Assembly: GCA_963691705.1 (NCBI GenBank)
Contig: OY829540.1
Span: forward strand, 10,001 to 74,000
Direction of reading: 5' to 3'
DNA length: 64,000 nucleotides
From: Viola odorata
Taxonomy: Eukaryota > Streptophyta > Magnoliopsida > Malpighiales > Violaceae
The translations under genes and the position numbers were made by a program. The notes below the pieces were generated by a model. The model did not search any database and was not told where the DNA came from. It worked only from the letters and a program-made list of their open reading frames with translations. Below, piece by piece: positions 35,731 through 48,235 of the stretch (within the stretch, counting starts at the first letter, position 1; each line of letters begins with the position of its first letter).

Positions 35731-37673
35731 ATAGCTTCACCGATTGTTCCGCCCGTTAATCTGGAAAGGAAAATATCTCAGGTTGAGGCTGAGATCGCCG
35801 TCACGCCGTCGGTCTTGACCGACATGCACGAGTTGCAAGATGAGTTGGTCTCCTCTTGGGGAATTCTGCCTGATGTTTATACGATTTGCCTCGCGGGCTC
35901 GGAGGTTAGGTTGAACACTCACTTCTCCAAGGATGACCGGGTGTTGTACACGCGGATGTTCTGGTATGGGTTTCGCCTTCCGCTGCACGATCTGGTCTTT
36001 CGTATGCTGTAGGAGTTCGACTTGAACCCGGTGCAGATTCCACCGAATTCGTGGGTCGGTATCTACACATTTATCTGGGTGTGCACGGATAATGGCATTC
36101 TGACTCCCAGCCTTGCGCTTCTAAGGTATTTTTTCAATTGGGCATTCGGAGAGGTTGGGTTTCCATTCATCCCCGACGGTCTGATCCATCGGTCATGCCG
36201 CTTACTATGCACTTTCAGAAGTTCGACTCTTTGATTAAGAACTAGAGGAACTATTTCTTTATCATTGAACTGCCCTCGCTCATGTGTAGGTCTGGGTTCA
36301 ACCGTCACGTCAGCGACGGTGTTTGGACGAAACCGCAGCCGAATGAACTATCGGTGGGTGACCTAGAGGCTATCGGCAGGCTCCTCCGTGCCGTTAGGAA
36401 GCCGTTTAACACGCGGCGAGTTGCTATTGGTCTGCCGATGGATCAATGTGGGCTTGGTGAGTTTTTCTTTTCGTGGTCTTATGGTTTTCCTTGCCTATTC
36501 TTACTGCCCTGGCTATTTTTGTAGATGCTGTTAAGGGGGAAGAGACCGATGGGGAGGCCCCGTTAGCTCCTCATGAAGGCGGTCCTTCCTAAGAGAGAGA
36601 GGACAGCCCTGAAATGCCCCTTCAGAGGCGAAAGAAAAAGACTACCGTAGGGGCTTCTTCTCATCGGTCGGGAGAGTGTCCTTTAACCAGAAGACCGTGG
36701 TCCCTCCGAAAGGGGATTGTTACTCCTGTCACTCAGGTTTCGGTCGCCTCTGCCCCTGGCGAAATGACTGAGGCTATTGGCCACGACATATCTGAGCAGT
36801 CGATAAACTTTCCTGGTGAGCGGGTGCCTGTGGTAGAGGATACTAGGCCATCACTGTCGGGCTTCTCGGCCCTTCCGATACTCCCCCTTAGTTTCCACCT
36901 ACCCGTTCAGCAAGTCATATCGTTACCTCCGAAGTCTCTCATCAAGAGAACTTCTTCCGTGGTAGCCGACACGGTTGCCCGTTTGCTCGAAAGGAAAGGG
37001 AAAAGGGAGAAAGGGAGTCCTTCGGGGGGGGACCCCTTCGCCTTCTATCGCCGAAATTTTCAGAACGCCGACGGAGAGGGGAGGGGCGCTCCGGCCCATC
37101 CTCATTGGTTCGGATGATGTGCAGGTGTCTGACCTTCTCGCGACCACCTCTGTAGGGATGACCTTTGAGAGCACTCCTCCTTATGCTCCGTATCCCAGCG
37201 CTTTCCAGGGAGAGTGTCCACTTCTAGTTGGCCTTCACCTCCCAATGTTTCTCTGGCTGGGGCGAGGGATGGCAGCGATCTCTCCTTGGATCCGTCTGCC
37301 TCGGCTTTGGTTTTGGCACCTTTGCGTCTGCACTTCACGCCTGCCCCTCTTCTCACCGAAATTCATCTATCGGACGAGTACTTGCAATGAGAACCGCAGC
37401 TAGACCTGAACATCCCTCTCTCCTCTATCGGACCCGAGGACCCTACCACTCATCTTTTGGATCTGAGGGATCTGGCGCAGAGGGGCCTACTGGCGTTAGG
37501 AGTGGTCAATCCGTCCGCTAGCAATCTTGCCTTATCAGTTTGCTTTGGGGGGATGGTTGGTCTCGATTATGAGAGAGAGCACTTTTAGGATATGTCTCTC
37601 GGGCGTTAGCATGCCGAAGCCCAGGCCAGTTTATTTTCTGCCTTTTGCCAGCTTCGGTGCTTACAAGAGAATC
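35731..37673 (+). pseudogene. aORF1 copy A, antisense Transposase_28-type gene, dead
   Basis: This resembles the antisense ORF of Tat retrotransposons (PF04195, putative gypsy-type transposon domain). The domain core is FWYGFRLPLHDLVFRML, then, after a stop, EFDLNPVQIPPNSW and LTPSLALLRYFF. The frame opens at ATA 35731 (ATA GCT TCA), where intact relatives have ATG GCT, so the start is lost. Lesions include TAG at 36010, a frameshift after RYFF near 36130, a TAG in KN*RNYF near 36234, and TAA in exon 2. An intron at 36457-36524 (GTGAGT to TTTGTAG, phase 1) sits where the other aORFs have theirs. Exon 2 encodes a Pro/Ser/Arg-rich region. It runs directly into copy B. Confidence 0.8.
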
Positions 37674-39585
37674 TGGAAAGGCCCATATCTCAGGTTGAGG
37701 CTGAGATCGCCGTCACGCCGTCGGTCTTGACCGACATGCACGAGTTGCAAGATGAGTTGGTCTCCTCTTGGGGAATTCTGCCTGATGTTTATACGATTTG
37801 CCTCGCGGGCTCGGAGGTTAGGTTGAACACTCACTTCTCTAGGGATGACCGGGTGTTGTACACGCGGATGTTCTGGTATGGGTTTCGCCTTCCGCTGCAC
37901 GATCTGGTCTTTCGTATGCTGTAGGAGTTCGACTTGAACCCGGCGCAGATTCCACCGAATTCGTGGGTCGGTATCTACGCATTTATCCGGGTGTGCACGG
38001 ATAATGGCATTCTGACTCCCAGCCTTGCGCTTCTAAGGTATTTTTTCAATTGGGCATTCGGAGAGGTTGGGTTTCCATTCATCCCCGACGGTCTGATCCA
38101 TCGGTCATGCCGCTTACTATGCACTTTCAGAAGTTCGACTCTTTGATTAAGAACTAGAGGAACTATTTCTTTATCATTGAACTGCCCTCGCTCATGTGGA
38201 GGTGTGGGTTCAACCGTCACGTCAGTGACGGTGTTTGGACGAAACCGCAGCCGAATAAACTATCGGTGGGTGACCTGGAGGCTATCGGCAGGCTCCTCCG
38301 TGCCGTTAGGAAGCCGTTTAACACGCGGCGAGTTGCTATTGGTCTGCCGATGGATCAATGTGGGCTTGGTGAGTTTTTCTTTTCGTAGTCTTATGGTTTT
38401 CCTTGCCTATTCTTACTGCCCTGGCTATTTTTGTAGATGCTGTTAAGGGGGAAGAGACCGATGGGGAGGCCCCGTTAGCCCCTCATGAAGGCGGTCCTTC
38501 CTAAGAGAGAGAGGACAACCCTGAAATGCCCCTTCAGAGGTGAAAGGAAAAGACTACCGTAGGGGCTTCTTCTCATCGGTCGGGAGAGTCTCCTTTAACC
38601 AGAAGACCGCGGTCCCTCCGAAAGGGGATTGTTACTTCTGTCACTCAGGTTTCGGTCGCCTCTGCCCCTGGCGAAATGACTGAGGCTATTTGCCACGGCA
38701 TATCTGAGCAGTCGATAAACTTTCCTGGCGAGCGGGTGCCTGTGGGAGAGGATATTGGGCCATGACTGTCGGGCTTCTCGGCCCTTCCGATACTCCCCCT
38801 TAGTTTCCACCTACCCGTTCAACAAGTCATATGATTACCTCCGAAGTCTCTCATCAAGAGAACTTCTTCCGTGGTAGCCGACACGGTTGCTCGTTTGCTC
38901 GAAAGGAAAGGAAAAAGAGAGAAAGGGAGTCCTTCGGGGGGGGGGGACCCCTTCGCCTTCTATCGCCGAAATTTTCAGAACACCGACGGAGAGGGGAGGG
39001 GCGCTCCGGCCCATCCTCATTGGTTCGGATGATGTGCAGGTGTCGGACCTTCTCGCGACCACCTCTGTAGGGATGACCTTTGAGAGAACTCCTCCTTATG
39101 CTCCGTATCCCCAGCGCTTTCCAGGGAGAGTGTCCACTTCTAGTTGGCCTTCAGCTCCCAATGTTTCTCTGGCTGGGGGGGATGGCAACGATCTCTCCTT
39201 GGATCCGTCTGCCTCGGCTTTGGTTTTGGCACCTTTTAGTCTGCACTTCACGCCTGCCCCTCTTCTCACCGAAATTCATCTATCAGACGAGTACTTGCAA
39301 TGAGAACCGCAGCTAGACCTGAACGTCCCTCTCTCCTCTATCGGACCCGAGGACCCTACCACTCATCTTTTGGATCTGAGGGATCTGGCGCAGAGGAGCC
39401 TACTGGTGTTAGGAGTGGTTAATCCCTCCGCTAGCGATCTTGCCTTATCAGTTTGCTTTGGGGGGATGGTTGGTCTCGATTATGAGAGAGAGCACTTTTA
39501 GGATATGTCTCTAGGGTGTTAGCATGCCGAAGCCCAGGCCAGTTTATTTTCTACCTTTTGCCAGCTTCGGTGCTTACAAGAGAAT
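37674..39585 (+). pseudogene. aORF1 copy B, 1.9-kb tandem duplicate of copy A
   Basis: Copy B repeats copy A from about 35761 with an offset of 1,912 bases and differs by only scattered bases. It shares the TAG after FRML, the RYFF frameshift and the KN*RNY stop, so the gene was already dead when duplicated. It adds its own lesions, for example TGA in exon 2 (PLQR then stop) and a longer G run near 38938. The joint occurs where GAGAATCTGGAAAGG unites the end of one unit with the start of the next; AATCTGGAAAGG also occurs at the original 5' side. The intron is at 38369-38436. Confidence 0.85.
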
Positions 39586-40119
39586 ACGTCTGAGAAGATG
39601 AGGTCTTTGCTGGGCGACCTTGAGAAGGAGAGAGTAGAGCATGCCAACACTTAGGCCGCTAGCGACCATATTGAGGTGGGGTTGGAAGTCCTTCGCTCGG
39701 AGGTGGAGGATGCCAAGGCGAAAGTTGCTGAACTCTCTAGTGTTCATGAGGAGTTGGTTGCCTTGAGGCGAGAGAAGGATGCCGACAGGGGCCGACTGGA
39801 GAATCTGGCCAGAGAGAATGAGAGGCTCCAATCGGAGGTGGCTCTGGAGAGGGGGAGGGTCGAAAGGCTCCAGTCAGAGCTGGACGTGGTTCCGTGGAAG
39901 ATGGAATGGTTCCAAGGCCAAGTCGTTGATGCCATGCTGACGGCCTTTTTTGGTTGTTACCACGACCCTGGTTTTGAGCTGTCAAAGGTTGCCGATTATG
40001 TCGATAGGCTTATTGCTGCCATAGACCCTGGTCAGTTCGATGGGACTGGTGGGTCCGCCCAGCCCGTACCACCCGAAGGAGGGTTGCCTGCTCAATCTCC
40101 GCCGTCTGCCAACTCTTAG
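39586..40119 (+). pseudogene. aORF1 C-terminal coiled-coil exon
   Basis: The frame from 39586 reads a heptad-rich coiled coil, with one TAG near 39653 and then open from 39676 to TAG 40119. It includes LRSEVEDAKAKVAELSSVHE, RENERLQSEVALERGRVERL and a C-terminal globular bit FFGCYHDPGFELSKVADYVD. The C-terminus of aORF2 (ASHFKGNPSDPAQVADYMS) has the same design. It is the shared 3' end of the duplicated aORF1. AATAAG at about 40189 may serve polyadenylation. Confidence 0.7.
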
Positions 40120-40420
40120 CTTCTTCTCCCTTCTCATTTTGTACTTTTCCGTTAGCCTGAACTGGGTTGAATCTGGACTATTTTTGTAATAAGTTTATGA
40201 CTTTCTTCCCTTATTTTCATGCTTTTCACTGTGGGATGCTTTAAAATTTTGCTATACGTTGGGCTTTGTGTGATTTGTTGATCTGATCCTGTCGTGACCA
40301 GTTTGTTGCGCTCAACTATTTAGTGACCGTTGTGGAGCATCTCGCGTCTTCCCGATGGCTGTCTTTATGACCATTGTGTCTCTTTGCTTGGTTGGTTTCC
40401 CGAGGTGGTGTTTATGTGCT

Positions 40421-40428
40421 TATAAATT
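40421..40428 (+). promoter_or_regulatory. TATA box of antisense small ORF 1, now split off
   Basis: TATAAATT lies 21 bases before the LARD insertion point. Removing the element and one target copy puts it 79 bases before ATG 51141. The two following antisense genes have TATA boxes 68 and 74 bases before their ATG, which supports the assignment. Confidence 0.55.
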
Positions 40429-40441
40429 GGCTCTTCCTCCT

Positions 40442-42971
40442 TGTTGCTACCCGATTTTTGACTTTCCATCACAACATTTACGTATTTTGCCACCTTTTAG
40501 CTTGTCTACGTCAAATTTCCACCGATTTTTGATTGTTGCCTATTTGTTTAATATTCCGCGTCATTTTGAGTCTTTTTAGTTTTTCGTACTTTCGACTGTC
40601 TTTTCGCGAACTTCTATCGGTCCCGAGTAAGTTTCCTCGGACCATAGATCGAGCGCGTTATCTCTTTATTTGATAATTACATACTATTTTTCTCTTTCAC
40701 GCTATCTCGTTTGGTTTCGTTCAATTTTTATCGTAAAGACATTTATTTTGCGTCCCAACATTCAACACTTCTGAAAAAGAAAATAAATACGTTAAATCAA
40801 GTTTCACATTTATTCATTGTATACTAGTTTTCTTGTCTTATTTTTCTACACACCGTGTTCCCCTCTATTCGGATTTATTTTCATTTTCGAGCGATTTCGC
40901 TCGTACCAAAAATATCTCGTTCGTATCTAAATTGGTGCATTAATACCAATTAATGCATGTTTATCCGAATCCCCTCACCTTCCCCCCTAGCTAGCCTTGC
41001 CGACTTGGATTCATCATCACAAGCTCACATCCATGAATCCTTGGCCACACAAACGAAACTTGCTCCCTACTTCAACGCGTTTTCATCATCACCGAGCCTC
41101 GTCATCGCGCCTCGTCATCCATGGCAGCTCAATCCAAACTGACTCAAGTTCTCCTATAAATATAGACTTTCAAGCAATAAGAATAGGGGGGCCAATCCGG
41201 CTCTAGTCCCCCCCTTTTTATTCAGCTCAAACCACTCAAGTAGCAAAGGGAGCAAAGTGAGTTTCCTACCTAGTTTTTCCATAATTTTGTTTATGCTTTC
41301 AATCAATGAATTAATTGCTCAAATTTGTTTCAAATGATCTGTTATTAAGTTGAAATCAGTATGCTTGCTTCAATTTAATTGTTTGAAGCTTTGGTTAATT
41401 AATTGAGCAATTGCTGCTTTAATTGCTTATTTTCATTTTTGTTGAAATTGTCATTGTTTTGCGTCAAATTTCTTGTTGTTTTCATTGTGTTACCTTGCTG
41501 TTGTGCTGCTGATTTTATTTGTGTTGATTTGAGTGAGTTTCGTGGTCGGATTGTACCTTGGTCGCCGGCTATGGCACCGACGACGCAAGGAAGAAGAAAG
41601 GGAAGAAGAAGGGCTTTGGCGGGAAAATGAATGGAAAGGTGATGGGCTTGATTTTATCACAAGCCCATCTTGATGTTAAATGAAAGCTGGGCTTGATTTC
41701 ATCCCAAGCCCAGCTACTATTTTGGACAAGGATGTTGGGCCCGACCCATTTATTTTTCGTAAACTTTCGTGTTAATTTTTCATATGACTTCTCATATGCG
41801 ATAAATTATTTGCTTTATGCCATGTTTAAATTTTCGTATGATCTCTCGTATGAAATAATTTATTTACTTGTTTGTCATGTCTATTTAATTAATTGCTTGC
41901 TTGTTAGACATTAAATAAATATTTGCATGCGTTTTTATTATTTATTATTTTTCGAACTATCGCCAATACTTTTTACTTTGTAGGTTAAAAATTCAAGTCT
42001 TTATTCGCAAGGATTTATTTTAATTGACTTGTTGTAATAATTAGCTAGATTAATTATTCCGACCTCCAATTTGTAATAATTAGTTAAATAATTATTAATT
42101 GTGGTTTGTAATAATTAGTGAAGTAATTAGTTAAAAATCGTGTATGTTTGCTATACCTACGCTATTATTACTCGTCGCTCGTCGATCGTTGCTCGACAAA
42201 AAAGCTAAGATTAACTTAAACTCTTTTATTTATTCTTCGTACGCTTTGATTGGATGTTTATTAGAAATGTTAAAACCTCGATCATATCGAATGCAAGACC
42301 ACTTAGAATGCGTTAGAACCACCCCATTCGTATGCATGACATAAAATTATTAAAATTAAAATCAACCCACATGCATACCATGTTTAAATCACTTGCGTTT
42401 AAATACCATGAAATTAACTGTTGTATTGATACATGTGTATGGTGGTTTTAAATCCCACACAAAATATATGTGCATTCATAAAAATGTACGATGCTAGTTT
42501 TGCCATGATAAATCACTTAGTAAATAATTAAGTCATGCATGGCTCGATGAAAATGGGGGAACGTCCGCTCTAGCATAGAGACAAAACGGTAACCCCGTCC
42601 CTCGGTCCCAAACGGAAATAACAATGATCCAAATGCTACGATGTAACGTCACCTTTGAGGGCCCAAATTACTTGTTAAAAATATGTTTTCTCAAAACACC
42701 TCGCATACCGGTAACCTTTTTTAAGGATGTGACTTGGGTGCCTAACACCTTCCTAAGTCCATAAATACGACCTCGAACCATTGTTCTTTGGTTTAGATCA
42801 TTTGTGCCTTAGTTTATTTATTTTTATGCCATGACAATTAGGTTCCCTAAACCTAGAAAAATAGGGTGGTGACTTCATTTTGCATGATGTTGAGACAAGT
42901 CCAAAGCTTGTCTCACATTGTGGTCCGTCCCGAACCTATGTTTCGCAACATCGAAAAAAGGGGGTGCGACA
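40442..42971 (+). mobile_element. LARD 5' LTR
   Basis: Begins TGTTGCTACCCG and ends GGGGGTGCGACA. TATA box TATAAATATA lies at 41154-41163. It retains about 220 bases (41220-41436) and about 55 bases (around 41850-41905) that the 3' LTR has lost. The GGGTGGTGACTTCATT at 42863 resembles the primer-binding site at 42975. Confidence 0.93.
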
Positions 42972-42974
42972 GTT

Positions 42975-42992
42975 TGGCGACTTCATTGGGGA
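42975..42992 (+). promoter_or_regulatory. LARD primer-binding site
   Basis: TGGCGACTTCATTGGGGA starts three bases after the 5' LTR. It begins TGG, as complements of tRNA CCA ends do. Tat/Ogre elements often have TGGCGAC-type sites, reported as tRNA-Arg primed. The exact tRNA was not checked. Confidence 0.75.
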
Positions 42993-43514
42993 CTTTAGGG
43001 TCGAAGCCAATTTTATGGTGTTTATTTTTTTTTATTTACTCGCTTTAATAATTGATTTTCGTGATTGCTATTTGTTATTTGCTTTGATAAATTGTCATAC
43101 GCATCTCACGTATTGAAAGCCTTATCGCCGGGCTACATTTCCAAATAAAATTAGGAGGTTAGTAGTGGCACCCTGTGAACCTAGGTCCCAGGATGTGTCC
43201 ACGAATTCCAACTCAGACTAGAACCCCTAAATGGATTGGAAAGTGTCTTGTTTCTGCAAGGATTCGATTGGAGCTCTACGATTCATTTATCGAGGGGCCA
43301 CTTCTATGGTATCGTCCGAGAACCTTTCAGCTAGTTAGAACAAAGTCGGAATCAGAGCCCCAGCATATGCATCATGTTCGTGCATTTATCTTGTTGATGC
43401 CATGTTTATGTGTTACGACTTTACTTTATACTTGTATTTTCCTCATGTTGTATTTTTTTTCGCTAACACAATAATTCTATTTCACAAACGGCCCTGCCTT
43501 ACTTGTTCACTCAA

Positions 43515-43721
43515 AATGGCAACACCTACGATGCTTTCACTTAATACTTTCAGGATTTCAAGCTACAACGATCAGTTGGAATAGGGTGACATGTTGAAAT
43601 CTGGTTTTATTCTCGATATTACGACCAAGATTGGGATGGAAGAAGTGGAGAGTCAGAAAGGGGAGATTGCGTCGTTAGGATATTTTTGGGATGAGCAAAC
43701 AGATCCCGACTTCCAAGGTTG
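43515..43721 (+). pseudogene. Possible gag N-terminal trace in LARD
   Basis: From ATG 43515 one frame reads MATPTMLSLNTFRISSYNDQ, a TAG at 43582-43584, then on to a TGA near 43721. The part EIASLGYFWDEQTDPDFQ resembles the 'ALxxFWDPxxxxFxF' motif near the N-terminus of Tat gag-region proteins. Its position just after the primer-binding site fits. Similarity is by pattern only and covers about 65 residues. Nothing recognisable as gag, protease or pol follows. Confidence 0.4.
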
Positions 43722-43883
43722 ACACCTTCAAAGAAAATCGTGCATCAGTCGCTTAGATTTTCCTGACTTAGGAAAATAATCACATCATGCCTTGACTTAG
43801 GAATGAATAAAAGCTTCTCTCATTGATACGATCTCAGGTCCGATTGGGAGACGAGACCGAGATGATGAGAACGCGGGGATGAT

Positions 43884-44530
43884 TGTTTCTTCGCGGTTTT
43901 AACCGCACACTCTTTTGTTTTGGCCAATATCGATGCAATTTGCTCAGAATTTCCACTCAGCTAAAATACGAAAGACGTTGATAATAGGTTGAAGTTTGTC
44001 CATACCAAACTTCAGATTTTTCTGGGCGGCGCATCTCTCACAAAATATTCAGAATGCAAGAATAGCTGTTTCTTCTCAGTCTCAGCTACGCGCTCTTTTG
44101 TTTTAGCCAATATGGACGCAATTGGCTCGGAATTCCCGCTCGTCCAAAACATGAAAGATGTTGATAACAGGTTGAATATTTCCCATACCAAAAATAGGAT
44201 TTTTCTGGGTAGTGCATCTCTCGCAAACAATTTAGACGTAAGGATGATGGTGTTTCTCGGTTTCAGCCGCATGCTCTTTTGTTCTAGCCAATATAGACAC
44301 GATTGGCTCGGAATTCCCACTCGGCCAAAACAAGAAAGACGTTGATAACAGATTGAAGATTTCCCGTTCCAAAAATGGGATTTTTCGAGGTGGCACATCT
44401 CTCACAAACGATAAAGACCCGAGGAACGATTTCTTCTCATTTTCGGCTGTGCGCCATTTTGTTTTGGCAAACATCTCCTCGTAGCGCCGACCCGTGGGCT
44501 TCGTTGATAGCATCCAAGATCACATTGCAT
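43884..44530. repeat. Tandem array, 183-base unit, about 3.5 copies
   Basis: Units start at TGTTTCT at 43884, 44067 and 44251, with a decayed fourth near 44432. Each holds CTCTTTTGTTTTRGCCAATAT, GGCTCGGAATTCC-like sequence, GACGTTGATAACAGGTTGAA and GATTTTTCTGGG. Units differ at 10-20% of positions by eye. The period is close to nucleosome spacing. Frames open on both strands across units are periodicity artefacts. Confidence 0.85.
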
Positions 44531-44754
44531 CGTTGGAATGAATGAAAGCTTCCTTCGTATCTTCACCGAAGTGTCATCTTCTCATTCATCCTAAAAGTAT
44601 TAAGTGAAAGTGTGGCCGGAAGAGTGAATAAGCAGTGTGGAGGCCTCGGGATTGCATGTCACATGCATATTGTCACCCATACTTACTATTATTCACTTGT
44701 CTATTTTCCTTTTTCAGGTTGACGATAGCCCCTAAAAAGCGAGCTACTCCCCAC

Positions 44755-45150
44755 CCTAAAAAAAAAATCGTGTAGCGGTTCAAAACCCCACTTTTCAAAA
44801 ATCGTGTGGCGGTTCGCACCCCACATTTCAAAAAATTGTGTGGCGGTTTAAACCCCACCTTTCAAAAAATGTGTGGCAGTTCAAAACCCTACCTTTCAAA
44901 AATCGTGTGACGGTTCACACCCCACAAAATCATGTGGCGGTTTAAACCCCACCTTTCAAAAAATTGTGTGGCGGTTTAAACCCCACCTTTCAAAAAATCA
45001 TGTGGCGGTTCACACCCCACATTTCAAAAAATCATGTGGCGGTTCACACCCCACATTTAAAAAAATCATGTGGTGGTTCAAAACCCCACCTTTCAAAAAA
45101 ATCATGTGGTGGTTCAAACCCCACTTTTCGTCAAAAAATTAGTGCGGCGA
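44755..45150. repeat. Tandem array, TGTGGCGGTTCAAACCCCAC type
   Basis: About ten copies of a 37-40 base unit carry AAAAATCRTGTGGCGGTTYA, then AACCCCACCTTTC. The unit contains GTGGCGGTT and AACCCCAC, which pair partly, so each unit could fold as a small hairpin. Noncoding. Confidence 0.9.
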
Positions 45151-45744
45151 TTCACCCCCCATTTTCTCTAATTCTGATCGCAAGGAAGCTTCGCCATAGT
45201 CGGGCCTACGATTTTAAACAAGGGCGCTTCATGGGAGGCAACCCACGTGTTCTTTTCAATATTTCTGTCTTTTCGTTAATTTTAAATTCAAATATCTTGG
45301 GATACGTCTTCCCTATGAATTTACTATTTAACTCTCTCTTCATTTCAGGTGCAACGAGACTTGTAAACTTGGGGGGTAAGCGAGTGAAGTGACGACCAAA
45401 AGATGGCGTTGAAAAATGTTAAAGCTCATTTTTCATGGAAGTTGTCCTTTACGTTTCTGCAATTTCCCTTTCTGTAATTTACACTTTTGCAAATTTCTCT
45501 TTCCGCAATTTACGTTTCCGTAATTTACATTTTCGCGATTTTAAATTCCCACAATTTATGTTGTTGCAAGAGTGTGTGCGTCATATCTTCTAAATTTCTT
45601 AGCTTTTGCAAAAAAAAAATATATGTTGCTTGGTTTAAAAGTCCTACGTCTTCAAACCTCATGTAATTAAGCATGTTCATCATTTCATTAAGTCACGGAT
45701 AACGTGCGCGTTCATTAGAAATTATATAAACATACATGACCTTG

Positions 45745-45940
45745 TTTGTTAGCTTTTATATCCATGACATGTTTTAGACGTACGCAGTCACAAACATATC
45801 CCTATGAGCATTTTGGGCCTTCACGCCTTATTTCTTTCATGAGTGTAAATGCTAAACTAGGTGCTAGTTAGATTTGCATAATATCCAGGGTACATGAACC
45901 ATTAGACATGGGATAACAGTAAGATGACATTGGACTTTGC
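45745..45940 (+). other. LARD copy of conserved noncoding block 1
   Basis: This is the counterpart of 12145-12335 in the telomere-side Tat element, with CATAATATCCAGGGTACATG identical in both. It precedes the purine tract here too. No open frame is kept. Confidence 0.75.
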
Positions 45941-46265
45941 TTTTGCTCTTCTTCCACATTTTCATTTTTAACTTTTAGCCCTCAAACACATACCTTGTAC
46001 ACCATGTACGACTCTATCAAACACTTCAAAGCCTTCTTCTAAAACTCCTCACAAATGAGTAAGTGCTCAACGGAGTTGGCCGACTAAAGCGCCAGAAGCA
46101 TGTTAAGTTCATTTCAACGAATCGGCAGGATGAAAAGGAAACCCTCAAAGGTTGACAGTCCGCGCTAGCACACAAAGAAGTGACGAAGTAAATCGAAGAC
46201 CGCTACCCAAAAGAACCAAAACAAAGGAAATCTTACTTACTTCACTCGCTGTTTGTATTTGTATT

Positions 46266-46401
46266 CAAAAAAACAGAGAAGAAAAAAAAGGAGAAGAAAA
46301 AAAAGAAAAAAAGAGAAAAAAAGGGGAAGAAAAAAAAAAGAATAAAGAAAAAGAAGAGAAAAAGGAAGAAAAAGAAAAAAGAAGAAGAAGAAGAAGAAAG
46401 G
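46266..46401 (+). repeat. Purine-only tract in LARD
   Basis: Over 130 bases almost wholly A and G (GAAAAAAAAGGAGAAG, later GAAGAAGAAGAAG). It holds the same place between blocks 1 and 2 as the tract at 12634-12768. The lysine/glutamate-rich frame over it is not a credible protein. Confidence 0.75.
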
Positions 46402-46710
46402 GATTCAAAAAGAGGGTATCTCAAAGAACCCAAGTCAATGAAAGTAGAAGCAAGTACGAAAAAATCATCGATCAAAATTGATCAAGACGATCACAGGAAG
46501 AGTGTTCCTAGCAAAAGATGAAGAAACTTGTATACTTTGCTTTCGCCTCGATCAAATCAACAAGCATCGTTCACCATGATTTTTCCTAATTGCAAACAGT
46601 CGTCGAGCGCAAACTCATTAAAACCGTTCGCCAAAAAAAACACACAACACTTTCTTCTACAAATTCCTCTTTTTTTTCTCCCTCGCAAAGTCATCTTGAT
46701 TATTAGCAGG

Positions 46711-46914
46711 CCCATGCATGTGCATCTTTCACTCGTATTGACATTGCAAATTAATTTTTGTGCTATGTTTATTGCATTTTTAGGAGTGTAAACACGTAGC
46801 CTTGTTTTCTGAGCGTTAGCGCAAACACTAATATCCGGTGAGGGTTGCTTACGTTTATATGTCATGGGAAAGTCTTGTTCTTGAGGTCGTTATTTCCTGA
46901 ACAAGACGCAGACA
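46711..46914 (+). other. LARD copy of conserved noncoding block 2
   Basis: Counterpart of 13331-13550, with CCCATGCATGTGCAT, GCAAACACTAATATC and GGGAAAGTCTTGTTC in the same order. Tandem repeats follow in both elements. Confidence 0.75.
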
Positions 46915-47324
46915 TTATCTAGACATGTATCACTCATGTTTATATAACGAAAACTGAACGAACATTTTTCAAAGAATATACTTGAATTAATTTTCTCTTA
47001 AACAAAGAGGTCATTTTCATTCCAACAAAAGACTTGGGGGCAAGCCGAGGTTTAAATGCAGGAATACACAATGTTTCTCACATTATCATTTGCTCTCTCT
47101 TTTTCCATTTGTTGCTGCTTTCATGTTTGCTTCCCTCCTATTTGCAGGATACAGATACGTTTTGATGGAATCTACGCTATAAATTGGGTCTTCGATGACA
47201 ACATCGTTGTAATGCCCTCGTCTTGGATTTTTTTCAAAATCCAATAAAAAACGAATGGAGTACGTTACCACTCCACAAACAACTTCGTGCGGTGGATCAC
47301 GCTCCCTCATGGTCAAATCATCAA

Positions 47325-47722
47325 ATGCGGTGGCTTCCAACCACTCACGAATGCGGTGGCTTCCCACCACTCACAAATACGGTGGCTTCCCACCACTCAC
47401 AAATGTTGTGGCTTCCAACCACTCACCAATGCGGTGGCTTTCAACCACTCACCAAAGCGGTGGCTTTCGACCACTCAACCAATGCGGCGGCTTCCAACCA
47501 CTCAACCAATGCGGTGGCTTCCAACCACTCAACCAATGCGGTGGCTTTCAACCACTCAACCAATGCGGTGGCTTCCAACCACTCAACCAATGCGGTGGCT
47601 TCTAACCACTCACGAATGCGGTGGCTTCCAACCACTCACCAATGCGGTGGCTTTTAACCACTCAACCAATGCGGTGGCTTCCAACCACTCACAAATGTGG
47701 TGGCTTCCAACCACTCTCCACA
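47325..47722. repeat. Tandem array, ATGCGGTGGCTTCCAACCAC, 26-27 base unit
   Basis: About fifteen copies alternate between CACTCACSAATGCGG and CACTCAACCAATGCGG forms, so the period is 26 or 27 bases. All three plus-strand frames stay open across much of the array. That explains the overlapping long open frames (47223-47657, 47255-47605, 47287-48279), so none is called a gene. Confidence 0.93.
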
Positions 47723-47727
47723 TCAAT

Positions 47728-48235
47728 CCTCAATATCAGAGACATCTCCTCAATATCAGAGACATCATCTCCTCATTATTAGAGAAGACCAGATCAACCT
47801 TCCTCATTATCAGAGAAGAGAAGATCATCATTTCCTCATTATCAGAGAAGACTAGATCAACTTTCCTCATTATCGGAGAAGAGAAGATCATCATGTCCTC
47901 AATATCAGAGATGACCAGATCAACTTTCCTCATTATCAGAGAAGAGAAGATCATCATTTTCTCATTATCAGAGAAGACCAGATCAACTTTCCTCATTATC
48001 AGAGAAAAGAAGATCATCACCCTCACTATCCGAGAAGACCACATCTCCTCATTATCAGAGAAGATCCAAATCTCCTCATTATCAGAGAAGATCATCAAAC
48101 ACCCTCACTATCAGAGAAGACCACATCTCCTCATTATCAGAGAAGATCATCAAACATCCTCACTATCAGAGAAGACCATCCTCCTCATTATCCGAGAAAA
48201 CCATCTTCCTCACTATCAGAGACATTTCCCTCAAA
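47728..48235. repeat. Tandem array, CCTCATTATCAGAGAAGA type
   Basis: About fifteen copies of CCTCAYTATCAGAGAAG are followed by variable tails (ACCAGATCAACTTT, AGAAGATCATCATTT). Combined units are about 30-60 bases. The array adjoins the previous one with no gap. Confidence 0.88.

Noticed and set aside
46152..46481. Lysine/glutamate-rich 109-residue open frame
   Set aside because: It is the translation of a purine-only tract; the mirror strand is open as well and the same tract in the related element encodes nothing similar.
47325..48235. CRISPR-like array of regular short repeats
   Set aside because: Units are contiguous tandem repeats without unique spacers, within a eukaryotic LTR element.
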